From contig NC_089978.1 in the NCBI RefSeq assembly GCF_036417845.1, positions 134,472,288 through 134,536,287 of the forward strand: DNA of 64,000 nt. Direction: 5' to 3'. The notes beneath the pieces were generated by a model. It was not told the DNA's origin. It saw only the letters and a program-made list of their open reading frames with translations, and did not search any database. The stretch comes from Apteryx mantelli (taxonomy: Eukaryota > Chordata > Aves > Apterygiformes > Apterygidae). The position numbers and the translations under genes are program-made. Of the stretch, positions 38,601-53,600 are shown piece after piece. The first letter of the stretch is position 1. Every line of letters starts with the position of its first letter.

Positions 38601-41600
38601 GCTTAGCAAGTGCAGTAAACTCTGCAGGGCTGAACAATTCAGAATTACCTGTGTACAAAGGAAAAACACACCTTAGACTAGATTTAGGATAGTAAATCAC
38701 CTGGAATAAGGAATAGCGTTGCCAAGAATTAAAGTATCTCCCAACAGATGATCTCTAAATCATCAAACATCATCAAACAAAAAATGAACAATAAATAACA
38801 CAAAAACAATAAAAGATCCACAGTGCAAGAACTAAGAAATGTGTGCTTTTAATGCAGGAAAGCTAGCAAGAAAAACAACTGAGCAATTAGGTCAGGGATC
38901 ATGCCTTCACTATATTTTAGGTGTCACCTGAACAGAACAAGGTAAGTTGGGAAGATTTTCCTGTATTCTTGACTTCCATATTTTGGTATACCTGGAAGCT
39001 CTAACTGCTTCTGTTTCCTACATCAGCTGGCATGGAGGGCAGATTGCTGCCAGTGTACAGCAGAGAACAGAAATGTTGCGGAAAAACCTGTCTTTGCAAA
39101 ATCAAATTTTAAGTGCCCAGCAAATACAAGAGAACACACCTCAAAATAGGTATGTTACCAGACAGAATACTTGATTCCGTAATGTTTGATACTGAAGGGC
39201 TTTTTGACCTCTCTGAAATGGAACAGGATTCAATGACTGAATAATAAACAAATTTTAAATTAAGTTGCAAACTCCTACAAGTAAGTCAAAAATATGAAGA
39301 GCTTATGAAGAAACATGGTAGTTTTACAATTTGTGGACTGAATCTCCTTGCTCATCTCTCTCCTCCTCCTTGGCTCTGCACATAGTCCTAAAAACCTTTT
39401 GCTCCAAATTAAAAAAAAAAAAACCACACCACACACACAAAGATTATGGTTCAGGTTTTTAATCAGTTATGCATTGGGGATGGAAAAGATTTCTTTTTTC
39501 CCCTCAAACATATTGTCTACATTTTTGGCCATCTTCAAACACTGGCAGTTGTCATTAGTTGGAAATGAGATATTAAGTAAAGGTAGGTTTGTGCTCTGAG
39601 GCTGCACAGAGAACTTTTCAGGCACTTGGCTTGTATCCTGCTTACATGCTCAGATTGACTGTCAAAGTTGGGTCCTTCCTTCTCCCTCCCAGATCTAAAG
39701 ATTTTTTTTACATGTATTCTGCCTCCTTTCCCCTCACCCCCCTTTGGCATACAGCATAGTTTGCCTGTGGGACTATCAAGCTATCTTATTTAAATAGCTC
39801 TCTAGAATTTTAGGAATGCTGATGGTACAATCCTCTTTAAAAATTATGTGCAGCAAAAAAGTCAAAACAATTTGCTGAACTGGAATTTAAGATTTATGCA
39901 GTATTTAATGACCTGCAACACATATGATTTAGTGAGTCTGCGTGGTTTTATCTTTAATGAAACTATGAAACCACCAAACGCACCTCCAAATCATTCTTAT
40001 GACCGATTTGTGAAACAAAGAAACCCGTGAGAAAATACAAGCATGCTTATGCAACTCAGCTACAAAGCAAACATAACAATCACAAAATTATGCAAAATTC
40101 CAGCACGAGTGATAAGATAGCCAAACAGTGTCTTGTTGCTGCTAACTCATCATTGTCTCCGGTTTCATTGTCAAGCCTACCAAGCAGCAGGATGACAACC
40201 TAATATTGGGAGGATGAGGCATCAGGTTCCTACTTCCCAGTTTAATTCCAAACAACTGGGAGCCGCTGCTTCTTATTGATGCTTCTCCAAGCACGTGCCC
40301 AGACTCTGTTATATGCCATCCAAACCTGACCAGATACTTTTTGGCATGTTCATCACAGACTGTCAACAGCATGAGAGGTGACAGGCCTTCAATGGCTCTA
40401 ACATGACACATCATTCAACATAAAATGCAGCCTAAGAGGCAGACTTGCTTTAAAGAAACCAAAAAAGAAAGGCTCGAAGGGTACTGCATAGCCATGCAAG
40501 AATCCCAGATAAGGCTGCTGCAGTTCAGGACTGAAGAGAAAAACTAAGAAAACCACCGTGCGTTTTGAGGCAACTAGTGTCATCAATCCTTCACTTTCAG
40601 GCTTCAAAAGGAACAAGTGGAGGTGCTTGTCTATAAGTTACCACAATTAAGAGAGAAAATCAGCAGTACGATACCAGTGAATCCATACCTGGGTCTGGAT
40701 ATCATCTCCTGTTACAATGTTCCCAACAGCTCGTAAGGCAGGAGATACAACTTTGTAGTCGCTGTGCCTAAAATTACCAAAGAAAAATTTAGTGTTAACC
40801 ATCCTAAAGCATCTCCATCTTTACCTCCGCAGGGAAGGAACGTTAGCCAGGGAAAAATTCCCCTGCTAAATCTGACTCAACTCTGACAATCAAACACAAA
40901 ACACCCTTTAATTTTATACTAATAGTAACTCTTTCTAAGGCTTTTAAATATTTGGGACCTTAGATATCATTCATCAGCAAGAAAAAAAATGAAATATGGG
41001 ATTAAAAAAAGATCCAAGTACCTCATTTTAATAGTCAACAAGTATAAAAAAAGTGCCTTCTACAAGAATTAAACATTTAGAATCACTTTGTTGACTTGGG
41101 AACTCAACAGCAGTCAAAAATCTTGCACTGTATTCTTAGGGTTGCTTGTTTGAAATTAAGAGCTTTTTTCCAACAGGAAATATCAAATCCATCAAGATTC
41201 TCCTAAATTTCACATGAGTTTCTCCCTCTCAGCAGCATTCTGAGCCCAAAGGATTCCTTCCACAATGCAGGACACTTAAGTGCAAGAGGGTTAACGTAAG
41301 TTCCTTGGTGTAGATTCTATATACATAAAGCTAATATGCCAGTTAAAACAAACTGTCAGTCTGTCATTAAATATCTCGTTTCAGAAAGAATGTTTCTGGG
41401 AGAGCATAACAAAAAACTCTCATTTTCCCTTTATTACCTTCACTAAAACTGTAAAATTCCAACTAATAGAAATAAAGTTTGTGCTTAGAAAAACTTCAAC
41501 ATACACAGCTACAATACTAAGACTACCCAATCAACTTATGGTCCAATTTTTCAAATTTACTTAGCATCTATTACTGATAAGACAGTATAGGCATCTTTGG

Positions 41601-44600
41601 GAGGGAAAAAATAATAATCAGCTTTAACTACAAAACCTACTTAAAGAATGTAACAGGCAAATATGCAGGGAGTGAGCGAGAGGAACATGGACAGAAGTGT
41701 TGTGTTTAACTTAACCATGTCTCCATATGGCCATTTCATCATCTTCTGTCATCATATCCATCCCCCCACCATCATTATTAATATTAACATTGGAATAAAC
41801 AGACCTTTAGGAAGGGTGAAGTAAGGAATTTTTTTCTGAAATGAAAACACTTCTTCATAAAAAGGTACCTTAGTTAATACATTCTCTTTTTTAATCCAAT
41901 ATCAGATTTTACTGACCAAAGCAGGCTTACACTGAAACACTCCTCTACAATAGAGGTTTAGGAAATTATTTGCATTTAATGTCCCTGATGTCAATTCTAA
42001 TAAGTTTTACCATTCATTAAATTTGTATCTTTGGTATCATTTGGAAATTTCATTAGTAGCTAATTGTAACATAGTAATTATAACATGGACCTTAATAGGA
42101 CAAGGAAAATTTCAGTATATATAATTTCTTTTCCATTTTACAAAAATATGGCTAATAGATATGGGGGAAAAAAAATCTCTTAAAGAACAAAACTAGTACA
42201 AGAAAAGTTACATGTTTCTCTTACTCATGACAAATAGAGAAGATTAGAAACGGGTAAAATTAAAAAAACCTCACATCTTGCTTTTTAGAAATTATTAAAT
42301 TTCAGGATAAATCTACCTAAGCTTTCTGTTGTAGGAACCTTGACTTTAAGGAAAAGAGTGAATAATACATTTGCTTAGAATGGGTTTCTTACATCAGCAA
42401 TTCCACAAGTCTTCTGCACACTCCTGCATCAATCACAGCCTGGATCTTATCATTGGGGCCATCAGACAAATAGGACAAAGCCCAGCAGGCATCAGCTAAT
42501 ACATCTATATCATTGACAAAGAGCAGCCAGGAAAGCACACTAAGACAAGGTGAAACCTGTGAGACATTAAAAAGAGATACATATATTGTGCAATTGAAAG
42601 AGCCAGAAAAATCTATTAACATATCAATTAATTCTGCATGTGACAATATAGAACACCACACTGGCAACTCAGGCTGGAATACTCAGAAAATTTCACTTAG
42701 GTAGCACTTACGTGCAGGGCTGTAGCTATACACACACAGAGGAGCAAGTCAGCAGAAGAGCACGTATGGGAATTCTTCAGCTTCTATAGTACAACATCTG
42801 GCAACAGCTAAGATGTGCCATACTTTGCATTAAAGCAACCAAAGTACAGTTCTGTTCTCCTGTGGGATGGGCATCTCCAGTACAGGAATAATAGCAAATA
42901 GCTAGGAGGCAGTAATATCAAACTCTCAAAGCAGTGGTTGTGAATGCCTGCCCAAAGGAGTAAATGTATTCACAAACTTCATTTTGTAAGAAGCCCATAT
43001 ATTGGCTCAGAGAGAAATTCTGAAAAGTGAAATATTTTCTGTTTAGTTTGAGCTTCACCACTCCCCTCTTCTTGCTTAGTTGGATACCACCACCACCCAG
43101 TGCATTGCCTTTCAAACATGTCTTACCTTGGCAAAATCTGGAGGAGGATTCTTTCCTCTGCAGAGGTTGGATAGGGCCCATACAGCATTTCGGGTCATAG
43201 TGAGACGATTCTGTTTTGAAAGCAGTCTAAAATCAAAGCAAATGACCTTTGCTTTTTAATTTAAAGCAAGGCAATCTGGAAGGGTCATTTATCAACTGCA
43301 TGAATCATTAAAGTAAACTCAGGCTCACATTTTAATTGACACCAGGTGAAAATATGCTAGAATTTTTTTCAATAAAAATAAATCCCAAGGAAAATCATCC
43401 TCAGTGGCTGGATACTAACATTTATGCTAGATATACACCAGCACCCTGACAAGAACAATAATGGTCACACTCCAAAAGTATAAGCATTTAACTGCTTAGA
43501 TACTGACATGGCATATTAACAGTCAAAAGGTGCAGGAATTGTGACAAAATTACTGTAAATGGAAGGATCTTCTTGAAATGATGCCAGTAGTTTTGGAGAA
43601 TACTCTTTTCACTGAATAGCCATTTTTGTGTCAAAGTCTCAGTCTGTCAGCCTCACTCTTAATCTTACACTTTTGTATACAAGTTTACTAGGGAAAGAAA
43701 ACAAAACTTTTCCTTTACAAAACAAAAAACATGTATAACCTGGCTTAGGGCTTTTCAAACATTAAAGACTGTCACTTATCTCACTGCAATTATAGTCCAC
43801 AGATACCACTGTATCCAAATATCAGTCCTAGCACTGACAAAAATTTCTATGCAGCTAGTTAATTAAGTCAAACACAGGGTGAAGCCTCTAAACAATGCAT
43901 GTTCCTGACAGCTTAGAAATGACAAGCCACAGTGTTCTTTGGCCGAAGAGAAATGCAGTAAGGCAGGATCTCCTTTTTCCACAACTGTAACAAGTCAAAA
44001 GTTTCTTTTTCTCAGATCCCTCCCTCACTGTAGCAATGGCACTAGGTGAGCAGTGGAGAACTTCACCACTGCAAAAGGAGTTTGCAAAGGACAGCGGCTG
44101 AGTAATACTAGCTTGGACACAATATTGTGAGGTGGTGTCACTGTTTCAGCAGTAATAATGAGGAGCAAGTCCAGCAGAGGACCATAAAGATGGCTAGGGG
44201 GCTGGAGCAAGTGACAAACAAGGAGAGGGTAAAACCTAGATTTGTTCAGCCTTAAAAAAAGGCTATGTAAGATGAGAGATTTAATTGTTGTCAACAACTC
44301 TTTAACAGGAAGATACAGAAAAGATGAACCCAGACACTTCTCAAAGGTGTGCAGTGACAGGACAAGTGCCATCGACACAAGTTAAAACACAGGAAATTCT
44401 GATTAGGTATCAGAATATTCTTTTTCACTGTGCAGTGGTCAAATATTGGAACAGCTTGCCCAGAATAGTTATGGAATCTCTGCCCTTGACGTTTCAAGTT
44501 TGACCAGATAAGTACTTCAGCAACTTAATCTGATCTCACGTGCTTTGAATACAGGGTTGGACTAGACGACCTCCAGAGGTCCCTCCCAACCTAAATTATT

Positions 44601-47600
44601 CCACAATTCTATAAAAGGCCCAGACATTCACCCACCGTGTAGAATATAATGGCTCTGGTTGAGCTACTCCTCCATTTTAGCTCCGAAAAGTAGTTCAGGG
44701 GACCCCATATAAAGTCTCATTAGACCCCAGTAAAAATAGTCATTGTCTTTCAAGGGAAACAAACTGTGCCAGTCAAGTTAAGTCAATTTACAAGCAGCAA
44801 CTTTCACCAGTTTACAAATTGCAGCAAAAATTATATACCTAACCTCATTGCATACTGCATACACTGAGTTGTTAATAGCCTTATATTAGCTGTAGCCTTT
44901 TAGATTCAGTCTTATCAGACACTCGAGCAAAATGCTGAAGAACATATTAAAACAGACTTACTGCAATAAAGGGGGCAGGATATTACAGTCCAACACATAG
45001 TCCCTGCACATAGTGCTGTCCCCAGCAATGTTGCCAAGAGCCCATACTGCCTGCAATGAAAAAGACAAGAGTGATTGCTTTTATTCCTACAATGCAACCA
45101 GTTTAATATATGTATTATAGTGAGATACACTCTACTCTCACTGTTAGGTCCTAGACAATATACAAAAGGGGAACACATTCTGGTTGAGAGTTATATGTAC
45201 ATAGTCAAGCTCACTATATTGTTCAGGAATATTTACACAGATCTAAAAGGAGTATCAAAAATGGCCAGGAGGTATGTTTGTAAAGACCTCTGCAGGCAGA
45301 CATAACCTTGCTCTGCCTACAGTACGAGAGGCAAGCTTATCTCCTCCAGCTACATGCCATCTGGTTTAGAACTGGTGCAAGTCCAGATGGTTCAGAGCAC
45401 AGGTCAAGCAAGCTCATATCCACCCCCCAAAATTTGTGCATAACACCCCATATTAGTATTTCCTAAGAAGCCATAGAAACAGGCATTGTTTATAATACAG
45501 TCATATTAGGAATGCTGACAGTAGTTTCATCAAGAAAGATGAAAAGCAGAATCTAAATGCAAGGTAAACCAATATTCAAAGAGTTCAAATGGGCACTGGC
45601 ATATATTCTTTAAGAGAACACAATGCAAGACAGAACCAATGCTGCCTATTAGACATATGCATGACAAAATACAAGGACACGTATTTCCTCCCTCAGGCAC
45701 TGGTGTTACAATAACCCCTCACTTTGAAAAACAAGAGCTAAAATACCAGAAGATAGTCAAAGAAGCATGAAATCCATCTTCTGTAATATGATAAGAACAA
45801 ACAATTTCACTGTTTTTGATTTATGCATTTGGGTCGGTCTTTTTGATATTGTTGTTCACTAGTATCAGAGCTATAACTGAAAAAAAAAAAAGAGGAAGTA
45901 GTCTATACTAAGTATAGATGTCAGTTTTATGAATTGCATGTGATTTACAGATATATTTTTTCCACACAAAGCTCACATGCGCTATTTATTTTAAGTTTGC
46001 AGAGGACTAAGTGCCATACTAAACAGAGAGTGTATCTGTATGTAAAAAAGTCTACACAACCACTGGAAATACTTCCAATATTGCATGTGGCTTCAGGATA
46101 AAAGCAATCCTGTTTATCATGGACAAAAGCAGAACGCCTTCCCTTTGCTGGTAACTTTGTACAAAGATACAGCCTTGCTGTTTGAAAACCCTTACGCACT
46201 TTAGGACACTCCCAGAGTCTGTATTTCACTTATCTGTGGTCTTTGTTTCTGCCTGTATAATAATAACTATTTTTAGGGTTGACAACAGTGATAATCACTT
46301 AATCCAAGCATCTATTCTGACTCTGAATGGCAGAGTGGTTTTGCAACAGCACACCTCACATCAGAAAGTCTGCCCAGAGAAGTCAAATAGCATCTCTTCC
46401 CTGCCCTACAAAATCAAGAGCAAGAAAGCAGCAGTCTAGCTGAGTTGCTTGATATCATAGGGCCTGATAACAGAGGACCTTGCAAGAAATTCTTCACAAG
46501 CTGCAAAGAAACTAAAATATCTTTAGTAAAAATACGTAGAACTTAGTTTAACAAGGAAAGTCTTCCTTGAAGAATCATCTCAGCTCTTCAGATAAACAAG
46601 GAACATAAATCAAAACTGATTTAAATTCTTCTCATCAGACACTGCTACAAACATAATGCTTCCTCGTCCTTCCCCCAGATGACATGTAAACAGTGACATG
46701 TCTTTAGTTTTCTTGTCTGAATAACGTTCAAAGATTTCCACTGCTGTCTTCTGTTCAGTATTCAAGATGCCAATGGCTTGCTTGCCATAATAGACATTTT
46801 GACTTCATTTTAAACATCCCAAATATTTTTATCTTCTTTTCCAAACAGTTGTAGAGGTAAAAGGATATTTAATTCCAGTAAGTTTCAGAGGTATTTTATC
46901 TAATTAATAAAGAATTCAATGTCAGTACTTTTACTGGATTTCCAATAACCACATCCATACCTGAAAAGAGGGTAAAATTTTAAGAATTGTAGTCTGTATT
47001 TTTAATCAAAGATCTTAGGTAGCAAAGTTGTATGTAAACTGAAAATGCAAATGCTGCCTTGTCAATTGACATCATACATTTTTGTACATCTCTATAGATT
47101 TGCATTTATTGCCAAATGCAGGAGTAGGGATTGTTGCAGGTCTCCAAATTGTTTTTCTCATTATTAAACTCCAGTGTGTTTTGTTTTTTTTCTCCCCCCT
47201 TCTCAAGGCTAGACAATTTTTATAGTGAATTATAGTAAATTGCCAGTTTTCTAGAGTACTGTTGAGCCATATGGTACCTTCTATGCATAATCCATATGCT
47301 TTCTGACAATCTTCCATTATCCCCAGGATTCTGAAGGTTCTCAGCCATATCTATTTTGTTAGGTCTTGGGATATTTAAACCAAGTGCTAAACCAACCATC
47401 AACAGCACAGAGTCTGTGCCTCTCAGTGGAGAAGAAACATTATGAAATACAAATCAATGTTTTTTCCACCTTTGGCTGTTAACCTGAGAAATGGATCTAA
47501 TGTTGGGATGAAGACTGTGAAAATTAGCTTGCATACGTATATAATTGGATTAGCGGACACAGGGAAAGATACTAGACATCCAGATTCTTAGGAGATGATT

Positions 47601-50600
47601 TCAACTATGCCCCAAAACAGAAAATAACCTTTCTTTCAGTGGCTGGGGTGATGGGACTTCCTCTTTACTTGCATCTCATTCACTCAGATAAAGTAGCTCA
47701 TACTTGTGCCCCAACTGTTTTTTCCTGATTTTGATGACTAAGGCCTAGTCAGTAGGACTTCTGATGTATAAACCAGCAAAAAGAACTCAGATACCAGACT
47801 CGCACGTCACCTCTGTGACAAACAAACAACAGTTACCAAAAGGCACAGCAATACAACTAGTATGAAGGGGAAACATACTGAAGAAAAACAAATTGGTAGT
47901 TTTAGCTGGAAATGCAAACCTTCCCAAAGGAGAACAGGGCAGCTGGGGATCTTCCTGCCACCAGCTATCCTTCAGCTGCAGAGCACAATGACAAACGCCT
48001 GTCCTTGGGAGAGGTGTCTCAGGAGTCTTAGACTGGCAGCAATAAGGCCTTGCCTGGTTTTGAAGGAAACACCATGTTTGTTAAGGGAACCCAAGTTGAC
48101 ATGCGGGTTTTAAAGGGCACTCAGGGTAGAACTGCAGCAAAGACACTGCTGAAGCTACATCAACCACAAACATTTTCAAAGGGCTTTGATGGGGTCCTTC
48201 AAAAGAAATCATTTCAGTCTAGCGTTTCTAAATCTCTAAATATAATCTTTTCTTCTCAAATGGAAGAAGGTTCAGACTTATGCACCTGACTAAAAATAAA
48301 GTATACCAAAAAACAGAGAGAAAGAGCGCGTGCGAGGAGCATAGCCCAGAAGTTTTTCATAAATACTGGAGCAGTAGCTTCTGTCATAACTCATTTTCTT
48401 TGGCGGGAAAAATGGATGCCAACTGGTTTGACCATCAGTCACAGTGAATATCACAGAAAGGGTGATACACAATGCAAAGAATGAAATAGAAGAATTAAAG
48501 GATGGGAGGGTAATTGGATGTCAGTTTGCATAGCTTAATGGAAAACAGATCTTGTAAAAAGAAACAAGATATAATTTCATTAACATATGTGTGGTTTAAT
48601 AAACGTAGTTATAAAGATTCCATCACGCAGACTTCTATCAAACAGCTGACTTAGTATCACACAACATTCAAATTAGCATACGCAGAAAAAACAGTGTGAT
48701 ATATTAGATTAAAACTCACTTATGAATTTGGAAAACAAAGGGGAGAAAATTTTGGCCAATATGGCCAAATATCATCCAATTTAGAAAATACAGCTGGAGT
48801 TGCCCAGAACCTGATCTGCTCAAAACACAGATCTAACTGCTGAAGTCACTTGCATAAATGCTGAGTTGCCCACAGCCACAAAATGAAACACAAATATTTC
48901 ACATCGAGCAATCAAAAAAGCCCACAGAACTAGTATGCACTTACTGAAAGCTGGTATAAGCAAAACGCTCAGCATCAGACACTAAGTGGTAGATATATTT
49001 ATCTCGGAAACCTGCAATTATCTTAATCGTAAAAATCTCTTCCTTCTTCTTCTTCACTCACTATACTGTGTTCCAACTTTAACAAACAGGGTCATAGCAC
49101 AACAAATGAAAGCCTCCTTTACTACCCACTGATTTGTTACTACAGCAACAATCTGTACAAGTATTGAATGAGATGAGGCTCTTCTGGAAAAAGTATTTTA
49201 TCATCGTGTACTTAATTCTACCTTGTAGTGCAGAAGCACAAGAGCCAAAACCTTTGTGCTCTTTTGCATTTTTCATTTTCTTTTAGTAGATATTAAGATG
49301 AAGGGTTTGGTTTTTTTAAAGCTGTCAGGAAAAAAAACAAAAAACAAAACAACACACAGAACTTCCTTCAAGGTGACCTGCAGCAACCCCAAAGTCAGCT
49401 GTCAGCAGGGCTGCAACCTGTATACCTGCAGCACAGAAACCTATGATGGAAAGGTGTGTATAACACTTTGCAGTAGTACATCTTCCTTCTTAAGCACCAC
49501 TTACTATTCAGCAATTTGTTGCTGTCAGTTAGAGACTTGTTAATAACAGAGATCATGGATTCAACACCTGAACTGCATAGGAAAATATTTTCTGGTGGTT
49601 ACAACCCAGCCAGCCTGCCTACAATCTAAATGTTAACATGTCAGCAGTTTATTAGGAGACAGAGGAGGAGGGACAGAGATAAACTACTTAACTGTGGCCC
49701 CTAAGCTCTTCTGTTAATTCACACACATCTTAAAGCTGCACAAATCATTCTAAATCAGGCTGGCTCTTCCCACACGCTGTCTGAACATCAGCAGGAATAT
49801 TAACAGCCTAAGAGAAAAACAAGTTAGGCCTTGCACGGAAGATCATTAAGAGCAAAGAATGGAGTATCTCTTACCACACTCAATGCCCCAGCCGTTCTAC
49901 AGAACAACATTTGGCAAGCAATGATTGAATTTTGGAAAGTAATGCCACCAAATTCAAATCCCCAAAAGCATAAACTCCAAAAAACATTTTTTATATCATA
50001 TAGCTAAGTTTGGATGGATTTTCACATAGGCAGAAGATGGCATCTGTCTACCATTTTGGCAAGCTCCATACTGAATTTCTAGTTTCTACAACAACAAAAG
50101 GAGACTAATTTCCTCAAAGAAAGCTAAAAAAATTGATAAAAATAGTTTTCCTTTAATATCATTTTCTGAAGTATGGACAAAAATACTTATTTCCTTTAAC
50201 ACAATTTTCTGGAGCACCTGAATTCAATTTCTCTTAGAAAGCCCTTTCCAAAATAATTCAGCCCAAGGCAGGCCACTGAAAATGGAAAGATTCAGAGAAC
50301 TGAGGAACTAGAAAGCTATGAGCAACTGAAAAAAACAGTGTCTTTCATGTGGAAAATGTTAGGCAACCTTAAGTACAGGTGGCACTTTCTGAGCCAGCTA
50401 TAAGAGAGAAAGGCAAATTGAGAAAGGCAAATTATACAAAGCGATCCAAACGGCTTACGGGCTGGACTCTTCCGATCATGCATCTCAATACAGCCCAACA
50501 CAAAGTCAGACATCTAGGAAAAGAGAATAGAGGTCACACTTACAGGATGGAGAACTGAATCCTGGAAGTCTGTGACTCTGAAAAGTGCAATGGATCATAT

Positions 50601-53600
50601 TGGATAATCAGCTTAACCCGAGCTCACAGATTGCTTCTGTGGCAAAGAGTCCTCATACACATCTTGGATATTTATGTAGGGAAGTAACAAGTAGAAATGA
50701 AAATGAGGTATTACCTCTGCAGACAGCATGTCTGAGAGATGTTACTGGAATATCCAGTGCTTATGACTTCATTGCCACAAAAATATATTAAAAACAGAGC
50801 AACGTTCAGAAAAGGGTCACCAAAAAAAAGAGGACAAGAAATACCTTTACAATGAGAATTCAGAGTTTAATTTCATTTGATCAGGAAAAACTTACACCAT
50901 GAACTATAAGTAAGCATAGGAAAAGACAGAGAGCTTGCTGAGTAGCTAATGAAACAAAAGCCATGCCTGAAACCTAAAACTACTCAAATTGGCACAGTGA
51001 AGGTACATTATTTTCAAGTTAGGATTATGAATTACTGAAAATCTGTGTGCCAACATGATCAATATTTCATCACCTGAAATCTTCAAAGCAAGATTAGATA
51101 CCTTTCTATCTAGCACAAACACAACTTAGGTATCTCATGAAGAAACTACCAAGTCAAATGTTTGCTTTTTGCTTTGCACTGTGGTCCCTTTGTGCCTTAA
51201 TTAATCTAATTAGTAAGGAAGGTACCAAAGTGGCATTTACAGACAAAGATCAGACCTTTATTCTTTCACTTTAGCCATGACGTTTCAAGATGTTTTCTGC
51301 AACATCCTGCAGACATATAGAAAGCTTGATTATGCTTTTGCCTCCTTTCCTCCAATTTTAGACAGCAAAGTATAACACACTCATACTTTATCTTCAGGGG
51401 AAACACGTAAGAACTTTCATTTTCTAAAGTCATTTTTTAAACAAGTCTTTTCGAATTCCTCATTAAGCAGAACAATTTTAACCCTTTACAGGCTGAAATA
51501 CATTACTCCATTGGCAGTGGTTAAATATATCATTTCCAGAAAAAAGAAAATTAACACTGCAATACTTGCTCAGACATCTTAACATATATTAGGTAGGAAA
51601 CAATTGTGCAAAACTGCCAAACACTATATTCCCTCTAAAGGCACAGGACTTTCTTACAGAAAGGTCTTCTTCCTTTCTGTAAAGAACCAAAACCAACACT
51701 ATTCTTAATCTTTACCTGTTCCTGTACATCTTCAAACTCTGAACTGAGCAGCTCTATGAAGATGGGGACAGCTCCCGCTTGGATCACTATTCGAGTCTGA
51801 AGGGAATTTCCCGAGGCAATGTTTGTCAGCACCCAAGCAGCTTCAAACTGGAAAAGAAAATACAGAAGAAAGTTTATTGGAAATATTCTGTGCTATAGTA
51901 AAATTGAGGGAAAACTAAATGTCTTTTAAAATCAGAAAGAATTGGTGGAGGGGAAGCTTGATATACCTAATTATCTCAGACAAATTTGCAAACTAAGAGT
52001 CAGAAATGTACAATTAGAATTATCAGTATCACATGAAATCAAAATCTGCATAAATACCCTACACGAACAAAATCAGATTTGCTATGGCTTTTCAAATCTT
52101 ATTTTTTTGCTGAGCAATTTTATTATTTCCAGTCTATTCCACTGCCTTTCCTCATTGGCTACACACACACACACACACACACACAAAAAAAGGAGTCCTT
52201 TCACAAGACTTTTGATACCTGCATTCACTAAGTCAGCAATGATATTCCTGAAGATGGACTGAGAACCAAAGGAGACTTTCAAGGTTGTTTGATAAAACTT
52301 GATGGATATAAAAAAATAAATACATAAATGCCATTTGAAAAAATGAGAATGAAGATTTCCCCCAAAACTTTATGATCACAATCTGGTAGAACTCTGCAAC
52401 TGCAGCAAAGTATTCCTTTCTAACTCTGGTGATTAGAATTGCTGCCAAGATTTATTCATGCATCATGTTTTTATTCAAGACTGTTTAAGCTAACTTGAGA
52501 TCCTGACTTAACACTTTCATCTTTTAACTGTTTTTGTATTTTTTTTTTTTTATCTCAAGTTGCTTAAGCATTAACAATTTAAGCTGAACTACAAATTTTA
52601 ACACTAACTGATACAGAACTCCCCAATTTGGTAGATTTCTGCATGCTTCTGAGTCCAAAAATTGTTACATTACACTAACAAATATAAGAAGCAAACATCC
52701 AGAAGCTAGAGAACAAAAAAAGACTGTTAAAGGTGAATGAAAAGGCAAAACCAACAAGCAGTAAAAATGGAAAACTGCATGTCATTAACTTTTGACATTA
52801 CTAATGATTTTTAATAAACTAATATTGATCCAGCAGTATTCCAGTGAAAACCTGATATACTTTCCAAACTAGCTGCTAATCTGAGGAGCAGCAAGGGATT
52901 ATATTTAGGATTTAATGATAAAAACAACTTCCATTAAGGAGATGCACAGAATCCTATGGGCCTGAAAGAAAAACTAAACAATTAAGTGTAGGCTTGCAAG
53001 TCATGTATTTTTTAAGTACTATTAATGATTAAGACTTCAATTTTAAAAATGCAACTAATTCTGCCTTCCTGACAGAACTAAAAGAAAAATCATCTTGCAG
53101 TAGGACGTGATTGGAATAAAGGATTCCAAAATGCATTGTTTTAATACAAGACAAAGTATGGGCTGCAATAAAGCAAAAACACACAATGCCAAATTGCAAA
53201 ACTTATCTTTAATGAACTAGAAGCAAAAAGTTCAAAGGCAGGGGTTAAGACCAACACAAAATGTACTTACCACCCTGTAATTTTACTTTCTCTGAAATTA
53301 GTACCTAGTTTTCTGGTACAGCGTAACAGGTTTACTAGCCATCCTCCAATCACAGAGGTGTCTTTCTTGTATTTTAGAACTTGCCCTTTAGTTTCCAATG
53401 GGTGCCAGCACAGTGAACTATTCAGAACACAGAGACTCTCACACTCTCTCCAGTCATATACCCATAATGGAGAAAAAACACTACATATACATAGATTAAT
53501 TAAAATTAAGATCAAATAGCCTGGGTACTTTCCCTTGTTCAGATCCGCACTTTATTTCAACCTTTTATGAAATCAGTTCTGATACGAGCTAATCATGAGA

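Noticed and set aside
50316-50513. Minus-strand 65-codon frame beginning [16 protein letters not shown], considered as an alternative KPNA1 exon
   Set aside because: KPNA1 exons 5 and 6 join exactly in phase without it and the frame has no armadillo pattern.
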